From positions 1-7,950 of the forward strand of contig JAJFTY010000155.1 of NCBI GenBank assembly GCA_021372695.1: a stretch of DNA of 7,950 bases. The letters run 5' to 3'. This stretch comes from Deltaproteobacteria bacterium (GTDB taxonomy: Bacteria; Desulfobacterota; Syntrophia; Syntrophales; UBA5619). Below are positions 1 to 6,294 of this stretch, one piece after another. The notes under the pieces were generated by a model that ran no database searches, was not told the DNA's origin, and saw only the letters and a list, made by a program, of their open reading frames with translations. Each line of letters opens with the position of its first letter. The first letter of the stretch is position 1. A program made the translations under genes and the position numbers.

Positions 1-423
1 GGTGCGGAGAAGGTGCTCGAGATCGGGACCGGGTCCGGCTATCAGACCGCTCTTCTGGCGGAGTTGGCCGAAAGGGTATTTTCCATCGAACGCATCGCGA
101 TGCTGGCGACCGGAGCGAGAAAAGTTCTCGACCTGCTGAACTATTACAATGTCGCCATCAGGGTGGGGGACGGCACTTACGGTTGGCGGGAGGAGTCCCC
201 TTTTGCGGCGATCATCGTGACGGCCGGGGCGCCGCGGGTCCCCAGAATCCTGGTGGAGCAGCTCGCGATCGGCGGCCGACTCGTCATCCCTGTGGGAAGC
301 CGCAACTCCCAGGCTCTTCTGAAGGTGACCCGCCTGTCGGAAGACCCGGATCATGTGAGGCGCGAGGATCTCGGCGGCTGCCGTTTCGTGGATCTGATCG
401 GGGAGCACGGATGGGAAAATTGA
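1..423 (+). CDS. pcm: Protein-L-isoaspartate O-methyltransferase, C-terminal part (5' end outside window)
   Basis: This enzyme transfers a methyl group from S-adenosylmethionine to L-isoaspartyl residues, starting the repair of damaged cytosolic proteins. The frame is open from base 1 and gives 140 residues, so about the first 75 residues of a family member near 215 are missing, including the usual active-site loop. The SAM-binding glycine motif VLEIGTGSGYQTALLAELA starts at residue 5. Later family blocks are visible: GDGTYGW, then FAAIIVTAGAPRVP, then GGRLVIPVG, and the closing FVDLIGEHGWEN. The GTG at base 13 lies inside the SAM motif and is not a start. The last 13 bases overlap the next gene, an NlpD-like lipoprotein. 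This matches the surE-pcm-nlpD order known in many proteobacteria, so surE may lie just upstream (inference). Confidence 0.95.
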   Translation, partial: GAEKVLEIGTGSGYQTALLAELAERVFSIERIAMLATGARKVLDLLNYYNVAIRVGDGTYGWREESPFAAIIVTAGAPRVPRILVEQLAIGGRLVIPVGSRNSQALLKVTRLSEDPDHVRREDLGGCRFVDLIGEHGWEN

Positions 424-1511
424 CCGGAAAATCGCCCCTTTCCAGAATATTGATCCGGAGGCTGCGAAATTATCTCGGATTGCTCCTGGCCGGTCTGATG
501 ATTCTCTCCTGCGCAGGCTATACGGTCCGGGGCGACCGGCCCCGGGGAGTCTATCACCGCGTCAAGAGCGGAGAGACGCTTTTGATGATCGCCCGGACCT
601 ATCAGGTGAACCTCCGGGAACTGGCGGAGATCAACAAAATCGAGAACCCCAACCGTATTGAGGTGGACAGCGTCATCTTGATCCCCGATGCGCCGGCAGT
701 GCTCGATATCGTAGCGACAGCCCGGCCTCAGACCGCTCCTCCTCCGCCCACCCCCCCAGCGACCACGCCCCCGTCGTCACCTCCTCCAGTGGCCGCGCCG
801 ACTGCCGTGGAAGCAAAGGCGTCCCCACCCCCACCCAGGGCTGTTTCGAAACCAGAGACTCCGGCTCGGGAGGCACCGGTGCCGAGGAAGCGCCCGGACG
901 CCCCGACGTCCGCAACGACCGTCAGGGATCGTCCCGAACCGGCTGCTCCGGCGGAAAATGGGTCATTACGAGGTAGGCCGTCGGTGAAACCGGAGAAGGA
1001 GGAGACCGCCGTGATCCTCCCGAAGCCCGAAAGAGAGGAGGTCGTCCGGCTAGCTCCGAAGCCTGAGCCTAGGGAGGCGGCAGCTCCGGCGGCCAGAACT
1101 GGGGAGGGCGAACCCAAGGTCGATCAGATCCAGTCCGACAAAAAACGCTTTGTCTGGCCTGTGCGGGGCAAGATCATTTCACGCTTCGGGACCCAACCAA
1201 ACCGCATTAATAACAACGGGATTTGGATCGCGGCAGGCGAAGGATCGGTGGTGGTCGCGGCGGCGGATGGGGTCGTGGACAGATCAATCTTCATCAAAGG
1301 TTATGGCGAGACGATTATTATCCTACATGATGCGCATTACGCGACCGTTTACGCCCACTTGGGGATTAGAGCGGTCCAGACCGGAACCCGTGTCAAGAAA
1401 GGGGAGCGGATCGGTTTCCTCGGCAAGGACGAGCCCCCGGACGAGCCCTATCTTCATTTCGAGATCCGTCAGAAGAGCAAGGCGCAGAACCCACTCTTCT
1501 TTCTCCCCTGA
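411..1511 (+). CDS. nlpD: NlpD-like lipoprotein: LysM plus degenerate M23 (LytM) domain
   Basis: Probable 366-residue envelope lipoprotein of the NlpD/EnvC type, which activates peptidoglycan amidases during cell separation rather than cutting wall itself. Residues 1-33 form a basic start and hydrophobic segment ending in lipobox ILSC, with Cys34 as the lipidated residue. A LysM domain (about 48-92, YHRVKSGETLLMIARTYQ onward) should bind peptidoglycan. Residues 93-243 are a long low-complexity linker rich in Pro, Ala and charged residues. The M23 domain spans about 247-366. Its HxxxD metal site reads N268 and W272, and the HxH site reads Y347-L-H349; only H316 and H349 remain, so it is probably not a peptidase. 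ATG 411 is preceded by GGGGAG five bases upstream and directly yields the signal peptide; the in-frame extension back to 183 only shadows pcm. It overlaps pcm by 13 bp. The gamma-proteobacterial partner rpoS is absent; carD follows. Confidence 0.88.
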   Translation: MGKLTGKSPLSRILIRRLRNYLGLLLAGLMILSCAGYTVRGDRPRGVYHRVKSGETLLMIARTYQVNLRELAEINKIENPNRIEVDSVILIPDAPAVLDIVATARPQTAPPPPTPPATTPPSSPPPVAAPTAVEAKASPPPPRAVSKPETPAREAPVPRKRPDAPTSATTVRDRPEPAAPAENGSLRGRPSVKPEKEETAVILPKPEREEVVRLAPKPEPREAAAPAARTGEGEPKVDQIQSDKKRFVWPVRGKIISRFGTQPNRINNNGIWIAAGEGSVVVAAADGVVDRSIFIKGYGETIIILHDAHYATVYAHLGIRAVQTGTRVKKGERIGFLGKDEPPDEPYLHFEIRQKSKAQNPLFFLP

Positions 1512-1561
1512 AACCGGAACCGAGATCCGGACGCGGGACATCCGTTCGATCGTAAATCGTA

Positions 1562-1590
1562 TTGACTCTTCTCGCAGAATCTGGTAACCT
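1562..1590 (+). promoter_or_regulatory. Probable sigma-70 promoter for carD
   Basis: TTGACT (1562-1567) matches five of six -35 bases. A 17-bp spacer leads to TAACCT (1585-1590), a poor -10, but it is preceded by TGG (1582-1584), an extended -10 TGn element. Transcription would start near 1597, about 30 bases before the carD ATG. It is the only good candidate in the 114-bp gap. Upstream, 1514-1530 can form only a 5-bp CCGGA/TCCGG hairpin with no T-run, so some readthrough from nlpD is possible. Confidence 0.6.
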
Positions 1591-1625
1591 GCCACGTTCA
1601 AAAATACTGTCAATCAGGTGTAAAA

Positions 1626-2111
1626 ATGTTCAAGATAGGCGATTTAGCGGTATATCCGGCACAAGGGGTCGGCGTGATCGAGGCGATCGAACACCGGGAG
1701 GTCGGCGGGAGCAAGCAGCTGTTTTACATCATGAAGATTATGGGCAACGGCATGAAGATCATGATTCCCATGGAGAGCGCGAAAGCGGTCGGTTTGCGCG
1801 AAGTGATCATGGAGGCGGAAATCCCCAAAGTCTATGCGATCCTGCGAAACAAGGATGTCACCATCGACAAGCAAACCTGGAATAAGCGCTACCGGGAATA
1901 TCTGGAGAAGATCAAGACGGGATCGGTATTCGAAATTGCGAGGGTGCTTCGCGATCTCTTCATTCTGAAAAGCGACAAGAACCTCTCCTTCGGGGAGAGG
2001 AAGATGATGGATACGGCAAAGAGCCTCTTGATCAAGGAGATCTCTGTGGCATCCAATGCCGAGGAGACCAAGATCGAAGAGGATCTGCGGATGATCTTCA
2101 CCGTGCAATGA
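1626..2111 (+). CDS. carD: CarD/CdnL-family RNA polymerase-binding transcription regulator
   Basis: A 161-residue cytoplasmic regulator that, in known relatives, binds the RNA polymerase beta subunit and stabilises open complexes at promoters such as those for rRNA. Residues 1-60 form the CarD/TRCF RNA polymerase interaction domain (start MFKIGDLAVYPAQGVGVIEA, then the block NGMKIMIPMESAKAVGLREV). Residues from about 68 to 161 are the helical DNA-binding half. Trp85, in DKQTWNKRYREYLEKIK, falls at the position of the wedge tryptophan that inserts at the upstream edge of the -10 bubble in mycobacterial CarD. The length agrees with the short CdnL type and there is no HMGA-like tail as in Myxococcus CarD. 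ATG 1626 has AGGTG five bases upstream. It has its own promoter and is followed by two hairpins, so it may be a separate unit. Confidence 0.95.
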   Translation: MFKIGDLAVYPAQGVGVIEAIEHREVGGSKQLFYIMKIMGNGMKIMIPMESAKAVGLREVIMEAEIPKVYAILRNKDVTIDKQTWNKRYREYLEKIKTGSVFEIARVLRDLFILKSDKNLSFGERKMMDTAKSLLIKEISVASNAEETKIEEDLRMIFTVQ

Positions 2112-2119
2112 TGCCTGCC

Positions 2120-2156
2120 CCCGGTGCCGTTTCCTGAATGACGGAAAGGCGCCGGG
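2120..2156 (+). terminator. GC-rich hairpin downstream of carD (possible terminator, no U-tract)
   Basis: The arm 2120-2134 (CCCGGTGCC, then G, then TTTCC) pairs with 2143-2156 (GGAAA then GGCGCCGGG) around an 8-nt loop. This gives 14 pairs with one G-U wobble and a single bulged G at 2129. It begins 9 bp after the carD stop, the right place for a terminator or mRNA 3'-end stabiliser. No T-run follows, so termination would be weak or Rho-assisted. Its arms can also pair with the next hairpin. Confidence 0.5.
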
Positions 2157-2194
2157 ATCAATCCGGAATTTGAGCAGAATCTGAGGAAGGAACC

Positions 2195-2233
2195 CGCCGT
2201 TTTCCGCCTGTTGCCGGGACGCGGGAAACGGCG
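2195..2233 (+). terminator. Second GC-rich hairpin in the carD/PIN-TRAM gap
   Basis: The arm 2195-2207 (CGCCGTTTTCCGC) pairs along all 13 positions with 2221-2233 (GCGGGAAACGGCG), with one G-U wobble and a 13-nt loop. The downstream bases TTCTAC are a poor U-tract. It sits 17 bases upstream of the Shine-Dalgarno sequence of the next gene, so it could be a weak terminator or a leader structure of that mRNA. I cannot choose between these from sequence alone. Confidence 0.45.
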
Positions 2234-2250
2234 TTCTACAAATCAATCGG

Positions 2251-2262
2251 AAAGGAGGTGAT
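2251..2262 (+). promoter_or_regulatory. Full-length consensus Shine-Dalgarno for the PIN-TRAM gene
   Basis: AAAGGAGGTGAT matches, over 12 bases, the complement of the conserved 16S rRNA 3' end. The GGAGG core ends 9 bases before GTG 2268, which fixes that codon as the start over GTG 2274 in the same frame and over ATG 2261 in another frame. The strong site may compensate for the GTG start and the hairpin just upstream. Confidence 0.85.
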
Positions 2263-2267
2263 GCGAG

Positions 2268-3290
2268 GTGATTGTGAAAACGATATTGATCCTGGCGTGT
2301 TCGGTAAGCGGTTATTCCATTGCGTACCACAGCTACAGCCAGTGGTGGCAATGGGCGATCGGGCTCTTTTTGGGTCTCTTGATGTCGCTGTTTGTCATCC
2401 AGGTCGAACTGACCATCCGGAAAGTCTCTCTGCGGGTGATTCTGGGTGGCGTGGTGGGGATGATCGTCGGTCTGCTGATTGCTTTCTTATTTGCCTATGG
2501 CTTGAGTTTTGTTAGCAATATCATGGAAAAGCGGCAGGTCGTGCCCTGGATCTACGCCCTGCTCACCGGAATCATGGGTTATCTGGGGCTGGTCATCGGT
2601 TCGAAAAAGGTGGAAGAGGTCAGCCTGTTCGGATGGGGGCCGGCCAAGGAACTGAGCGACTATCGGATCCTGGATACGAGCGTCATCATCGACGGGCGGA
2701 TCGCCGATATCTGCGACACCGGTTTCCTGGAAGGGAACCTGATCGTCCCCCGTTTCGTCCTCGACGAACTCCAGTACATCGCGGACTCGTCGGACTCCAT
2801 GAAGAGGGCCCGCGGCAGAAGGGGACTGGACATCCTCAACCGGATGCAGCGCAGCAGCGGCATCTATATCGACGTGGTCGACCACGATTTTCCCAAGATC
2901 AAGGGGGTGGATGCCAAACTGGTGGCTCTGGCCAAGAAGACAAGCGGGAAGATCATCACCAATGATTTCAACCTGAATAAGGTGGCCGAGCTGCAGGGAA
3001 TCAAGATCCTCAATGTCAATGAACTGGCCAATGCGCTGAAGCCCGTGGTCCTCCCGGGCGAATTGATGACCGTCAAGATCATCAAAGACGGCAAGGAGCC
3101 CGGGCAAGGGGTGGCTTATCTGGACGACGGTACCATGATCATCGTCGACAATGCCCAGAAATTCCAGGGGGTGACGGTGGAGGCACTCGTGACGAGCGTT
3201 CTGCAGACGACCGCCGGGCGAATGATCTTTTCGGAACTGAAATCCGCGGTTACGGACAAGAAACCCCTCGGGGTCAACGCAAAACAGTAA
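2268..3290 (+). CDS. YacL-like integral membrane PIN and TRAM domain protein (putative ribonuclease)
   Basis: A 340-residue protein of the Bacillus YacL type. The N-terminal third is membrane: a weak segment near 5-20, then clearer ones near 29-48, 57-80 and 93-112. A PIN domain (about 130-255) keeps the acidic metal-binding set: D136 in [11 protein letters not shown]167 in VLDELQ, D215 in [12 protein letters not shown] and D233 in [13 protein letters not shown]-terminal TRAM domain (about 262-325) probably binds RNA. This suggests a membrane-tethered ribonuclease facing the cytoplasm; the cellular substrate of this family is not well established. The GTG start is chosen from the consensus Shine-Dalgarno at 2251. 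The order YacL-ispD-ispF is shared with Bacillus, supporting the assignment. An intrinsic terminator follows the stop by 10 bp. Confidence 0.93.
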   Translation: MIVKTILILACSVSGYSIAYHSYSQWWQWAIGLFLGLLMSLFVIQVELTIRKVSLRVILGGVVGMIVGLLIAFLFAYGLSFVSNIMEKRQVVPWIYALLTGIMGYLGLVIGSKKVEEVSLFGWGPAKELSDYRILDTSVIIDGRIADICDTGFLEGNLIVPRFVLDELQYIADSSDSMKRARGRRGLDILNRMQRSSGIYIDVVDHDFPKIKGVDAKLVALAKKTSGKIITNDFNLNKVAELQGIKILNVNELANALKPVVLPGELMTVKIIKDGKEPGQGVAYLDDGTMIIVDNAQKFQGVTVEALVTSVLQTTAGRMIFSELKSAVTDKKPLGVNAKQ

Positions 3291-3300
3291 CGATGCCAAG

Positions 3301-3333
3301 GCCCGGTGATGCCCCGTCACCGGGCTTTTTTTT
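3301..3333 (+). terminator. Rho-independent terminator after the PIN-TRAM gene
   Basis: GCCCGGTGA (3301-3309) and TCACCGGGC (3317-3325) form a perfect 9-bp stem with a 7-nt loop, directly followed by eight T (3326-3333). It starts 10 bp after the stop codon, and ispD starts 10 bp after the T-run. This is the clearest terminator in the window. Confidence 0.95.
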
Positions 3334-3343
3334 GGACGGCGCC

Positions 3344-4036
3344 ATGAAGACAGTCGCGATCATCCCCGCAGGCGGGACGGGAAAACGAATGGGAGGGGGA
3401 ATCCCCAAGCAATACCTGCTGCTCGCCGGAACGCCCATCCTCGCGTATACCCTCCGTGCGTTTCAAGCTTCTCCACTGGTCGACGAAGTGCTTCTGGCCG
3501 TTCCGGAGGGCGATATCGGAGAGGTTCGCCGGAAGGTGGTCGAATGCCACGGCTTGACCCGGGTCGGGTGCGTTCTGGCCGGCGGGCAGGAGAGACAGGA
3601 TTCGGTCAGGAACGCCCTTGCGCACGTGGACGGCGGGTGCGGGATGGTCGTCATCCATGATGGGGTCCGGCCGTTCGTGAGCGCGGATGTGATCGAGCGC
3701 GTCATCGTGGCGGCCGGAAAGTTCGGCGCGGCGAGCGCGGGCCTTCCCGTGCGCGATACCGTGAAAGAGGCTGATCCGGCCGGACGGGTGCTCAAGACGG
3801 TGCCGCGGGAGGGGCTGTGGCTGACGCAAACCCCGCAGGCGTTCCTGAGGGATGTGATTTTCGGGGCCTATGAGCAGGCCGCCGCAGATGGCTTCTACGG
3901 CACCGATGACGCTTCACTGGTCGAGAGGATGGGGCTTCCCGTCCGGATGATCATGGGGGATCCGGAGAATATCAAGGTCACGACGCCGGAGGATCTGATC
4001 CAGGGTGAAAGGATCCTTTACAGGAGAAGGGGATGA
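3344..4036 (+). CDS. ispD: 2-C-methyl-D-erythritol 4-phosphate cytidylyltransferase
   Basis: This enzyme couples CTP with 2-C-methyl-D-erythritol 4-phosphate to make CDP-methylerythritol, the third step of the MEP isoprenoid pathway in the cytoplasm. The 230-residue length is typical. Visible blocks are the CTP-binding loop PAGGTGKRM (8-16) with PKQYL (21-25), GGQERQDSVRNAL (80-92), HDGVRPF (105-111), VRDTVKE (136-142), QTPQAF (162-167), TDDASLVE (187-194) and IKVTTPEDL (210-218). ATG 3344 opens the family's usual N-terminus MKTVAIIPAGG. The in-frame ATG 3293 would put the terminator hairpin inside the gene and has no Shine-Dalgarno. ATG 3344 itself has only a weak GGA upstream. It overlaps ispF by ATGA. 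How it is transcribed past the terminator is unclear. Confidence 0.96.
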   Translation: MKTVAIIPAGGTGKRMGGGIPKQYLLLAGTPILAYTLRAFQASPLVDEVLLAVPEGDIGEVRRKVVECHGLTRVGCVLAGGQERQDSVRNALAHVDGGCGMVVIHDGVRPFVSADVIERVIVAAGKFGAASAGLPVRDTVKEADPAGRVLKTVPREGLWLTQTPQAFLRDVIFGAYEQAAADGFYGTDDASLVERMGLPVRMIMGDPENIKVTTPEDLIQGERILYRRRG

Positions 4037-4524
4037 GAATCGGTTTCGGCTACGACAGCCATCGCCTGGCTGTGGGACGAAGGCTGGTCCTGGGCGGGAA
4101 GGAGATTCCGCATGAAAAGGGCCTCCTGGGCCATTCGGATGCCGATGTCCTGGTCCATGCCGTCTGCGACGCCATTCTGGGCGCGGCGGGCCTGGGCGAT
4201 ATCGGCCGGCAGTTCCCGGATACGGACCCCGCCTATCGCGATATCTCCAGCCTGGTGCTCCTGGGGCGGGTTCGGGCGCTGGCTGCTGCGGCGGGATGCC
4301 GGATCGGCAGCGTGGATTCCACGATCGTGCTCGAGAGGCCGAAATTGGCCCCCTATCTTCCGGAAATGGCCGGGAACATCGCCGCCGTCCTCGGACTTGC
4401 CGTTACCCGGGTGAGCGTGAAGGCCAAGACGAACGAAGGGATGGGGCTCGTGGGCGCCGGTGAGGGGGCTGCCGCATTTGCCGTCGTCTGCGCCGAAGAG
4501 GGGAACGTGCCCGAGGCGAGATGA
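4033..4524 (+). CDS. ispF: 2-C-methyl-D-erythritol 2,4-cyclodiphosphate synthase
   Basis: Converts CDP-methylerythritol 2-phosphate into the cyclic diphosphate with release of CMP, two steps after IspD in the MEP pathway. The kinase for the step between, IspE, is not in the window. At 163 residues it has the normal length. Metal ligands D8 and H10 lie in GYDSHRL, and H42 in VLVHA. The catalytic-loop block GHSDAD has H34. DIGRQFPDTD (56-65) and KAKTNEGMGLVGAGEG (130-145) are the other family signatures. ATG 4033 overlaps the ispD stop as ATGA and has AGGAGAAGG just upstream, inside ispD. Adjacent ispDF genes are common and are fused in some bacteria; here they are separate but overlapping. Confidence 0.97.
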   Translation: MRIGFGYDSHRLAVGRRLVLGGKEIPHEKGLLGHSDADVLVHAVCDAILGAAGLGDIGRQFPDTDPAYRDISSLVLLGRVRALAAAAGCRIGSVDSTIVLERPKLAPYLPEMAGNIAAVLGLAVTRVSVKAKTNEGMGLVGAGEGAAAFAVVCAEEGNVPEAR

Positions 4525-5261
4525 GGAACATCAGACTGACCGTCGAGTATGACGGCACCGCCTACTGCGGCTGGCAGCGCCAGATCAACGGCCTGTCCAT
4601 CCAGCAGCGCCTCGAGGAGGCCATCTGCCGGATCACCGGTGAGGAGAGCCGGGTGGTCGGTTCGGGACGGACCGACGCGGGAGTCCATGCCTGGGGTCAG
4701 GTGGCCCATTTTCATACCGCGTCCCGCCTGGGCGAGAGAAACCTGCTCATGGGGATCAACAGCGTGCTGCCCATGGACATCGCCGTCCGGGAGGTCCGGG
4801 AGGTCGATCCTGCCTTTCACGCCCGCTTCGATGCCGTGAGCAAGGTATACCTCTACAGGATCTGCAACCGCCCGGTCCGGCCGGCGCTGGACCGGCATCG
4901 CGCCTGGTTTGTCTGGTGCCCGCTCGACCTGGAGAAGATCCGGGGAGCGCTCGATCTTTTCCTGGGGAGGCACGATTTCTCCTCATTCTGTTCGGTGAAG
5001 ACGGACAGCCCGGACCACGTCCGGACCATTCTCGACATCGGTCTGGCGAAGGACGCAAGCGGGATGATCGAGATTTCCATGGAAGCCGACGGCTTTCTCC
5101 GGTATATGGTCCGCAGCATCGTCGGCACCCTGGTGGAGATCGGCCGGGGGAAACGGTCGCGGGCAGATGCCGCCTCGATTCTGGAGGCCAGGGATCGCAC
5201 AAAGGCGGGCCTCACGGCACCGCCGCACGGGCTATTTCTCAAGGAAGTGAGATACGGATGA
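4521..5261 (+). CDS. truA: tRNA pseudouridine(38-40) synthase
   Basis: TruA isomerises uridines 38, 39 and 40 in the anticodon stem-loop of many tRNAs. The protein has 246 residues, within the family range. It starts with the usual RLTVEYDGTAYCGWQRQ block (5-21). The catalytic aspartate is D52 in GSGRTDAGVHA (47-57). The active-site tyrosine motif is KVYLYRI (108-114), and the C-terminal half has GFLRYMVRSIVGTLVEIGRGK (191-211, a family block with few changes). ATG 4521 overlaps the ispF stop as ATGA, with GAGG four bases upstream, and its own stop overlaps the next start in the same way. There is no metabolic link to its neighbours; co-transcription probably reflects shared housekeeping expression. 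Confidence 0.97.
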   Translation: MRNIRLTVEYDGTAYCGWQRQINGLSIQQRLEEAICRITGEESRVVGSGRTDAGVHAWGQVAHFHTASRLGERNLLMGINSVLPMDIAVREVREVDPAFHARFDAVSKVYLYRICNRPVRPALDRHRAWFVWCPLDLEKIRGALDLFLGRHDFSSFCSVKTDSPDHVRTILDIGLAKDASGMIEISMEADGFLRYMVRSIVGTLVEIGRGKRSRADAASILEARDRTKAGLTAPPHGLFLKEVRYG

Positions 5262-6109
5262 AGATACTCGTTCTGGGATACAAAGGAATGCTGGGGAGCG
5301 ATCTGATGCTCCGCCTGGCGTCTGCTCACGACGTGACGGGAAAGGATGTCGACGATTTCGATATCACCGTGGAGGATGATTGCCGGCGCGTGGTCGACGA
5401 GTGTTCACCGGACGTGGTCATCAACGCGGCTGCGTACACCAACGTGGACGGATGCGAGGCGGAGCGCGATCGTTGCTTCCTGGTCAATGCGACCGGCGTG
5501 AAGAACATCGCCCTCGCCTGCCGGGGCCGGGGAACGCTGATCGTCCATTTCAGCACCGATTACGTCTTCGACGGCCAGAAGCCGGCCCCCTACACCGAGG
5601 CAGATGAACCGGCGCCGTTGAATGTCTATGGGGCTTCCAAGCGGGAAGGCGAGCGGTTTCTCCAGGCCCTCTCCGATCGCTGGCTGTTGATCCGTACGGC
5701 CTGGCTCTACGGCCGCAGCGGCAAGAATTTCGTGAAGACCATTCTGGAGAAGGGCGCCGAACTCAAGACCCTGGATGTTGTGGACGATCAGATCGGTTCC
5801 CCCACCTACTCCTGGGACCTTTCCGCGGGCGTGAAATTGCTCGTCGAAGGGCGACACGAGGGTCTTTTTCATCTGACCAATCGCGGACGGTGCAGTTGGT
5901 ATGAATTTGCGTGCCGGATATTGCAGTATGCGGGGATGAACGACGTGACGGTCCGTCCGATCCGCACCGGCGATCTTGCGCGCCCGGCGATGAGGCCGGC
6001 CTGGAGTGTTCTGAGCTCCCGGAAGTTCTCGGAGGCGACCGGCAAGACCATGCGCTTCTGGCAGATTGCCCTGCAGGAATACCTGGAGAAAACATACTCC
6101 CGTAAATAG
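5258..6109 (+). CDS. rfbD: dTDP-4-dehydrorhamnose reductase
   Basis: RfbD/RmlD uses NAD(P)H to reduce dTDP-4-dehydrorhamnose to dTDP-L-rhamnose, a precursor of O-antigen and other surface glycans. The 283-residue protein is a short-chain dehydrogenase of the extended type. The Rossmann motif LGYKGMLG (6-13) is followed by NAAAYTNVDGCE (56-67), FSTDYVFDG (98-106), and the catalytic Y124 and K128 in VYGASKREGE. RTAWLYG (146-152), DDQIGSPT (176-183) and RPAWSVL (246-252) complete the family pattern. ATG 5258 overlaps the truA stop as ATGA, with AAGGAAGTGA upstream. The partner genes rmlA, rmlB and rmlC are not present here, so it is either separated from its pathway or acts on a related sugar nucleotide. 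It is the last gene of the four-gene chain. Confidence 0.93.
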   Translation: MKILVLGYKGMLGSDLMLRLASAHDVTGKDVDDFDITVEDDCRRVVDECSPDVVINAAAYTNVDGCEAERDRCFLVNATGVKNIALACRGRGTLIVHFSTDYVFDGQKPAPYTEADEPAPLNVYGASKREGERFLQALSDRWLLIRTAWLYGRSGKNFVKTILEKGAELKTLDVVDDQIGSPTYSWDLSAGVKLLVEGRHEGLFHLTNRGRCSWYEFACRILQYAGMNDVTVRPIRTGDLARPAMRPAWSVLSSRKFSEATGKTMRFWQIALQEYLEKTYSRK

Positions 6110-6224
6110 TGTGGGCGAAGCCTCCCTTCTGCCTCCCCGCCGTCAGCCGATGCAGGCCATGCGCCCGCTTCAATGATATTTCGATTGGAATCATCCATTT
6201 GAATTCCTGCCGCGCCGCACGCCG

Positions 6225-6247
6225 CCGGTCGCTCCCGGAGCCGCCGG
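6225..6247 (+). repeat. Near-perfect GC-rich dyad centred on 6236
   Basis: CCGG (6225-6228) and GCTCC (6231-6235) mirror GGAGC (6237-6241) and CCGG (6244-6247), with two positions not Watson-Crick paired. The centre is a single base, so RNA folding would need a loop opened from the inner pairs. It could be an operator or a 3'-end hairpin of the rfbD transcript. Confidence 0.4.
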
Positions 6248-6255
6248 GACACGGA

Positions 6256-6294
6256 TGAGGGACGGGGTCCGATCCAGGACCGCATGATCCCTCA
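6256..6294 (+). repeat. Two-part inverted repeat upstream of the FlgT-like gene's promoter
   Basis: Outer arms TGAGGGA (6256-6262) and TCCCTCA (6288-6294) are perfect complements. Inner arms GGTCC (6266-6270) and GGACC (6277-6281) are also perfect, around a 6-nt loop, separated from the outer stem by a 3/6-nt internal loop. It lies 30 bp upstream of the -35 element. It may be a terminator-like structure for rfbD mRNA or a regulator site; there is no T-run. Confidence 0.45.

Noticed and set aside
183..410. In-frame N-terminal extension of the NlpD-like gene over pcm
   Set aside because: It lies wholly inside pcm in another frame, has no signal sequence, and would bury the lipoprotein signal that begins right after ATG 411.
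728..1117. Minus-strand Gly/Ser-rich open frame
   Set aside because: It is the antisense of the proline-rich linker; the composition explains the missing stops.
1644..2351. Long minus-strand open frame opposite carD
   Set aside because: It covers carD and both intergenic hairpins, shows no recognisable domain, and carD on the plus strand is unmistakable.
3293..3343. Upstream ATG for ispD
   Set aside because: The extension would encode the terminator hairpin and T-run, lacks a Shine-Dalgarno, and the family N-terminus begins at ATG 3344.
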